8,552 bases of DNA from Deltaproteobacteria bacterium (GTDB lineage Bacteria > Myxococcota > Polyangia > Haliangiales > Haliangiaceae). Shown here piece after piece: positions 5,586 to 8,552 of the stretch; position 1 is the stretch's first letter, and every line of letters starts with the position of its first letter. The notes beneath the pieces are model-generated. The model saw only the letters and a list, made by a program, of their open reading frames with translations, was not told the DNA's origin and made no database searches. The DNA is taken from NCBI GenBank assembly GCA_018262455.1, contig JAGSPR010000299.1, forward strand, positions 1-8,552, written 5' to 3'. Position numbers and translations under genes: made by a program.

Positions 5586-6727
5586 AGCGCCCACTCCTCC
5601 TCCTCCTCGTCGCGGCGACCTTCGCGTCCTCGGTGATCTCGACCAGCTGCGGGCCGGTCGGTGGTCAGCGCTACACGCGCAAGCAGGCCCAGAAGTCGTT
5701 CTCGAGGCTCGAGAAGCCAGGGCTCGAGATCGGCGAGTTCCGGCTGACCAAGGTGGTCGACGGCGACACGATCAAGGTCGACGGGCTCGACGCCTCGCTG
5801 CGGCTCGTCGGGATCGACGCCGAGGAGACGTTCAAGAACGAGGCGGATCGCCGCGCGGTCGAGACCGACTGGCAGAAGTACCTCAAGGACAAGCGCGGGA
5901 CCTCGCGCCACCCGGTCAAGATCGCGTCGCCGCTGGGCGAGCAGGCGAAGGCCTTCGCCAAGAACTGGTTCGCCGGGGTCGATCGCGTGAAGCTCGAGCG
6001 CGATCATCCGGCCGAGATCCGCGACCGTTACAACCGCTACCTCGCCTACGTCCTCGCGCAGAAGCAGGGCGTCTGGCAGGTCTACAACGTCGAAGTGGTG
6101 CGCGCCGGCATGGCGCCGTACTACCCGAAGTACGGATACTCGCGCCTCTATCACAAGGAGTTCCTCGCGGCGCAGGCCGAGGCGAAGGCCGCCCACCGAG
6201 GCATCTGGGCGCCCGGCGCGATGGCAGCGCCAGACTATCCGGAGCGCGAGGTGTGGTGGACAGCGCGTGGCACGTTCGTCGAGGAGTTCCGCAAGGAAGC
6301 CGAGGGCAAGGCCGACTACATCGACATCACGCACTGGGATTCGATGAAGCAGCTCGAGGCTCACCTCGGCAAGGAGGTCCACCTGCTGGCGACCGTCGAC
6401 GACGTCCAGGTCAGCGGCAAGGGGCCGGCGAGGGCGACGTTATCCCACACCATGCACAGCGGCTTCCCGCTGATCTTCTTCGACCGCGATGTCCTCGGGA
6501 CCTCCGGGCTCGAGCAGTGGAAGGGCGAGTTCGTGGTCGTGACCGGGACGCCGACGTTCTACGAGAACAAGCACACCCACAAGAAGCAGCTCCAGATCCA
6601 GATCGACCGGGCCAGCCAGATCAAGCTCTCGCCGGTGCCAGGTTTGACCCCGCCGGAGGCCGTGACTCTGCCGCCGGCAGCGACTCCACCGGCGGCGGCG
6701 GCGACGACTCCGCCGGCCGCTCCGTGA
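5582..6727 (+). CDS. Exported thermonuclease-like (SNase) protein with C-terminal extension
   Basis: A 381-residue protein starting at the ATG (5582) that overlaps the previous stop as ATGA; upstream in-frame starts lie inside the LTD gene. A Leu-rich signal peptide ends near STSC (Cys23), a possible non-canonical lipid site. Residues about 50-215 are a staphylococcal-nuclease domain with the catalytic set apparently complete: Asp62 in VVDGDT (calcium ligand), Arg74 and Asp79 in LRLVGIDAEET, Glu82 (general-base position) and Arg152 in RYNRYLAYVL. It should therefore cleave DNA/RNA with calcium. Between Glu82 and Arg152 there is extra sequence of roughly 26 residues compared with the S. aureus enzyme. 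Residues about 262-348 form a separate beta-rich module (VHLLATVDDVQVSGKG...GEFVVVTGTPTFYENK) resembling an OB fold, followed by a Pro/Ala tail. The protein acts outside the cytoplasm. Roles could be nutrient DNA degradation, predation, or matrix DNA remodelling. Confidence 0.9.
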   Translation: MKRPLLLLLVAATFASSVISTSCGPVGGQRYTRKQAQKSFSRLEKPGLEIGEFRLTKVVDGDTIKVDGLDASLRLVGIDAEETFKNEADRRAVETDWQKYLKDKRGTSRHPVKIASPLGEQAKAFAKNWFAGVDRVKLERDHPAEIRDRYNRYLAYVLAQKQGVWQVYNVEVVRAGMAPYYPKYGYSRLYHKEFLAAQAEAKAAHRGIWAPGAMAAPDYPEREVWWTARGTFVEEFRKEAEGKADYIDITHWDSMKQLEAHLGKEVHLLATVDDVQVSGKGPARATLSHTMHSGFPLIFFDRDVLGTSGLEQWKGEFVVVTGTPTFYENKHTHKKQLQIQIDRASQIKLSPVPGLTPPEAVTLPPAATPPAAAATTPPAAP

Positions 6728-6784
6728 CCAAGCACACGTGCAGCGCACTGCCCAAGAGGGTGGCGGCCGTGAGATTGTATCGGC

Positions 6785-8518
6785 ATGCGTTCAGTCGTCC
6801 TGGCAGGTAGCACCTGTGCCTTGCTCGTCTCTGCGTGCGGCCCTTCGAGCAAGACAGGTGAGTGCAAGGACAGCCTGATCGCGGGCGACCTCGTGATCAC
6901 GGAGGTGTTCGCCGACTACAAGGCGGCCGCGGGAGGGACCGGCAGCGACGAAGGCAAGGAGTGGTTCGAGATCTACAACGCCTCCGACCGACCGGTGGAC
7001 CTCGAAGGCCTGACGATCACGCACAGCCGGCCCGACGGCTCGAAGGCCAAGACCCACGTGATGGACCCGGTGACGATCGCGCCCGGCCAGTACTTCACGC
7101 TCGGAAACTCGACGCCGGATCTGGTGCCCGCCTACATCGACTATGGCTACAGCGCCGACCTCGGCGACTTCTTCAACACCGATGGCGGCAAGCTCGCGCT
7201 CGCGTGCGCCGCATCGGAGATCGACTCCGCGACCTACGAGCTGGTGAAGGAAGGCCACGCGCGCCAGCTCACCGCCTCGCAGCCGCCCGACTACACGCTC
7301 AACGACGATCTCGCGCAGTGGTGCGAAGGCGCCGACAGCGAGTTCGAGACCGGGAACTTCGGCACGCCGGGCACCGATAACGACTGCATCCCCGTGGTGA
7401 TCGGCCAGTGCAATGATGCCGGTGTCCCGCGGGCCACGGTCGCGCCGCTCCCCGGCCAGCTGGTGATCACCGAGGCGATGCCGAGCCCGTCGAAGGTCAG
7501 CGACACGCTGGGCGAATGGTTCGAGGTCAAGGTGCTCGCCGACGTCGATCTCAACGGCCTCGGCCTCGACCGCGCTGGCGACAACGCCGTCGCGCCGGAC
7601 CTCCTCGCCTCGCCCGACTGTATCCACGTGACCGCCGGCAGCTACGTCGTGTTCGCCAAGAGCGCCGACCCGCTCATGAACGGTGGGCTGCCCGCGGGCT
7701 CGGTCGTCGGCACGTTCAAGTTCTCGTCGGTGGCCGGCTCGGTCACCGCGCCCGGCGACATCCAGATCCTGGCGGGAACCACCGTGATCGACGCGGTCTC
7801 GTGGACCAAATCGACCACCGGCAGCTCGCTGCAGCTCGACCCCGACTTCGAGGACGCCGTCGCCAACGACCAGCTGTCGAACTACTGCGATGGCGTGACG
7901 GCATACGGCGCGGGCGACCTCGGCACGCCGGGCGCCGTGAACGGCCAGTGCACGTTGCTGCCGCCCGCGGGCATGTGCGACGACGCCGGGGTCATCCGGG
8001 CGATCGTGAAGCCCGCGGCTGGCCAGCTCGTGATCAACGAGTTCCTCGCGAACCCCGCGGGCAGCGGGACCGACGCGACGCAGGAGTGGTTCGAGATCGT
8101 CAACACCGGAGCGACGGCGTTCGACCTCAACGACCTCGGACTCAAGGGCAACGCCACCACCATCAACGTGATCCAGTCCGCGGCCTGCAAGTCGATCGCC
8201 CCAGCGGGCTTCGCGCTGTTCGCGCACAACACCGATCCGCTTCAGAACGGCATGCTGCCGGCCATCGACGCGACGTTCACGTTCGCGCTCGCCGCGAGCG
8301 CCGGCAGCTTGTCGGTGCTCGATGGCGCGACAGTGCTCGACGCGATCACCTGGACGACCCCCGCCGTGGGAGACGGCGTGTCTCGCCAGCTCAATCCGCT
8401 CAACACCAACTCGACGGACAACGACCTGCCCGCGAACTTCTGCGACGGCAAGGCGGCGCAGATGTACGGCACGGCCGCGAACTTCGGGACGCCCAAGGAG
8501 GTCAACGTTTGTCTATGA
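6785..8518 (+). CDS. Triple lamin-tail-domain lipoprotein
   Basis: A 577-residue exported protein with canonical lipobox VSAC (Cys18). Three LTD modules follow: about 33-201, 222-389 and 411-576. Each opens with a strand of the form LVI[TN]E (36-40, 226-230, 415-419), then EWFE (59-62, 244-247, 434-437) and a DL turn. Each closes with a Cys-bounded tail: WC180...FGTPG...C201; YC368...LGTPG...C389; FC553...FGTP...C576. Modules 2 and 3 are each preceded by the same linker, C-[ND]-DAGV-x-RA-x-V-x-P (209-221 and 398-410). Module 1 is closest to the single-LTD protein upstream (shared DYG, SATYE/VATYD and NDDL-x-QWC). No catalytic residues are seen; an adhesive or scaffolding surface role is inferred. 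The gene lies 57 bp after the nuclease gene. No Shine-Dalgarno is present, but GATTGT (6773-6778) sits at the leaderless -10 distance. The stop overlaps the next gene. Confidence 0.88.
   Translation: MRSVVLAGSTCALLVSACGPSSKTGECKDSLIAGDLVITEVFADYKAAAGGTGSDEGKEWFEIYNASDRPVDLEGLTITHSRPDGSKAKTHVMDPVTIAPGQYFTLGNSTPDLVPAYIDYGYSADLGDFFNTDGGKLALACAASEIDSATYELVKEGHARQLTASQPPDYTLNDDLAQWCEGADSEFETGNFGTPGTDNDCIPVVIGQCNDAGVPRATVAPLPGQLVITEAMPSPSKVSDTLGEWFEVKVLADVDLNGLGLDRAGDNAVAPDLLASPDCIHVTAGSYVVFAKSADPLMNGGLPAGSVVGTFKFSSVAGSVTAPGDIQILAGTTVIDAVSWTKSTTGSSLQLDPDFEDAVANDQLSNYCDGVTAYGAGDLGTPGAVNGQCTLLPPAGMCDDAGVIRAIVKPAAGQLVINEFLANPAGSGTDATQEWFEIVNTGATAFDLNDLGLKGNATTINVIQSAACKSIAPAGFALFAHNTDPLQNGMLPAIDATFTFALAASAGSLSVLDGATVLDAITWTTPAVGDGVSRQLNPLNTNSTDNDLPANFCDGKAAQMYGTAANFGTPKEVNVCL
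8495..8501 (+). promoter_or_regulatory. Perfect Shine-Dalgarno AAGGAGG inside the end of the triple-LTD gene
   Basis: AAGGAGG lies 13 bases before the ATG at 8515 but only 7 bases before an in-frame TTG at 8509. The spacing favours the TTG as the true start of the next gene, adding Met-Ser before MKLALVAG. A start by re-initiation at the ATGA overlap is the alternative. Confidence 0.5.
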
Positions 8519-8552
8519 AGCTCGCGCTCGTGGCCGGTGTCGCGGCCAGCGC
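8515..8552 (+). CDS. Start of an exported protein (signal peptide only, cut by window edge)
   Basis: Twelve full codons are visible from ATG (8515): MKLALVAGVAAS, a basic residue followed by a hydrophobic stretch, as in a signal peptide. The start codon overlaps the triple-LTD stop as ATGA, and a perfect AAGGAGG lies upstream, so this is very likely a real gene and the next member of the same operon. An in-frame TTG at 8509 is a possible alternative start. Its family cannot be determined here. Confidence 0.65.
   Translation, partial: MKLALVAGVAAS

Noticed and set aside
5329..6810. A 493-codon open frame on the plus strand
   Set aside because: It crosses the end of the LTD gene and the whole nuclease gene out of frame; Arg/Ala-rich with no motif.
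6791..8227. A 478-codon open frame on the minus strand
   Set aside because: Fully antisense to the triple-LTD gene, with composition typical of a shadow frame (repetitive Val/Asp/Arg/Gly) and no recognisable motif.
4998..8552. Anti-phage defence island
   Set aside because: The nuclease is an exported SNase with a signal peptide and its partners are surface lipoproteins, so action on intracellular phage DNA is unlikely.

Overview
The window is high-GC DNA with strong G/C bias at third codon positions. Its genes are mostly secreted lipoproteins of kinds common in large delta-proteobacterial (myxobacteria-like) genomes: Asp/Pro/Ala-rich linkers after the lipid cysteine, WD40-like PD40 propellers, lamin-tail domains and WxxGxW repeats. 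This placement is an inference from style and composition; no rRNA or marker gene is present. There is no tRNA, rRNA, CRISPR array, insertion sequence or phage gene. Coding density is high, and the longest gene-free stretch is 238 bp (3811-4048).

Left part (1-2194): a divergent pair separated by 46 bp. On the minus strand is the start of a polar-amino-acid ABC importer in which a lipid-anchored binding domain is fused to the permease; it runs off the left edge. On the plus strand is a soluble ferritin-like di-iron protein with two E-x(~30)-ExxH iron-binding motifs.

Middle part (2210-3810, minus strand): a lipoprotein fusing two c-type cytochrome domains to a rhodanese domain with an unusual CACPHH active-site loop. 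Upstream of it, on the same strand, is a small exported WxxGxW repeat protein with two perfectly phased repeat arrays. The 238-bp divergent spacer beyond it holds a 12-bp tandem repeat, a GACTTA/TAAGTC inverted repeat and a TGTGGG/CCCACA hairpin.

Right part (4049-8552, plus strand): a PD40 beta-propeller lipoprotein, then a tight cluster. The cluster holds a single lamin-tail-domain (LTD) lipoprotein, an exported thermonuclease-like SNase whose start overlaps the LTD stop (ATGA), a lipoprotein with three LTD modules, and the first codons of another exported protein that again overlaps by ATGA. The single LTD protein and the first module of the triple LTD protein are clear paralogues. The likely picture is a cell-surface nuclease operon in which LTD lipoproteins act as anchor or scaffold. 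This cluster is the best candidate for a poorly described system here.

A second theme concerns gene starts. Several have no Shine-Dalgarno sequence. Instead they carry a -10-like hexamer placed so that the predicted transcription start falls on, or next to, the start codon, which suggests leaderless mRNAs.
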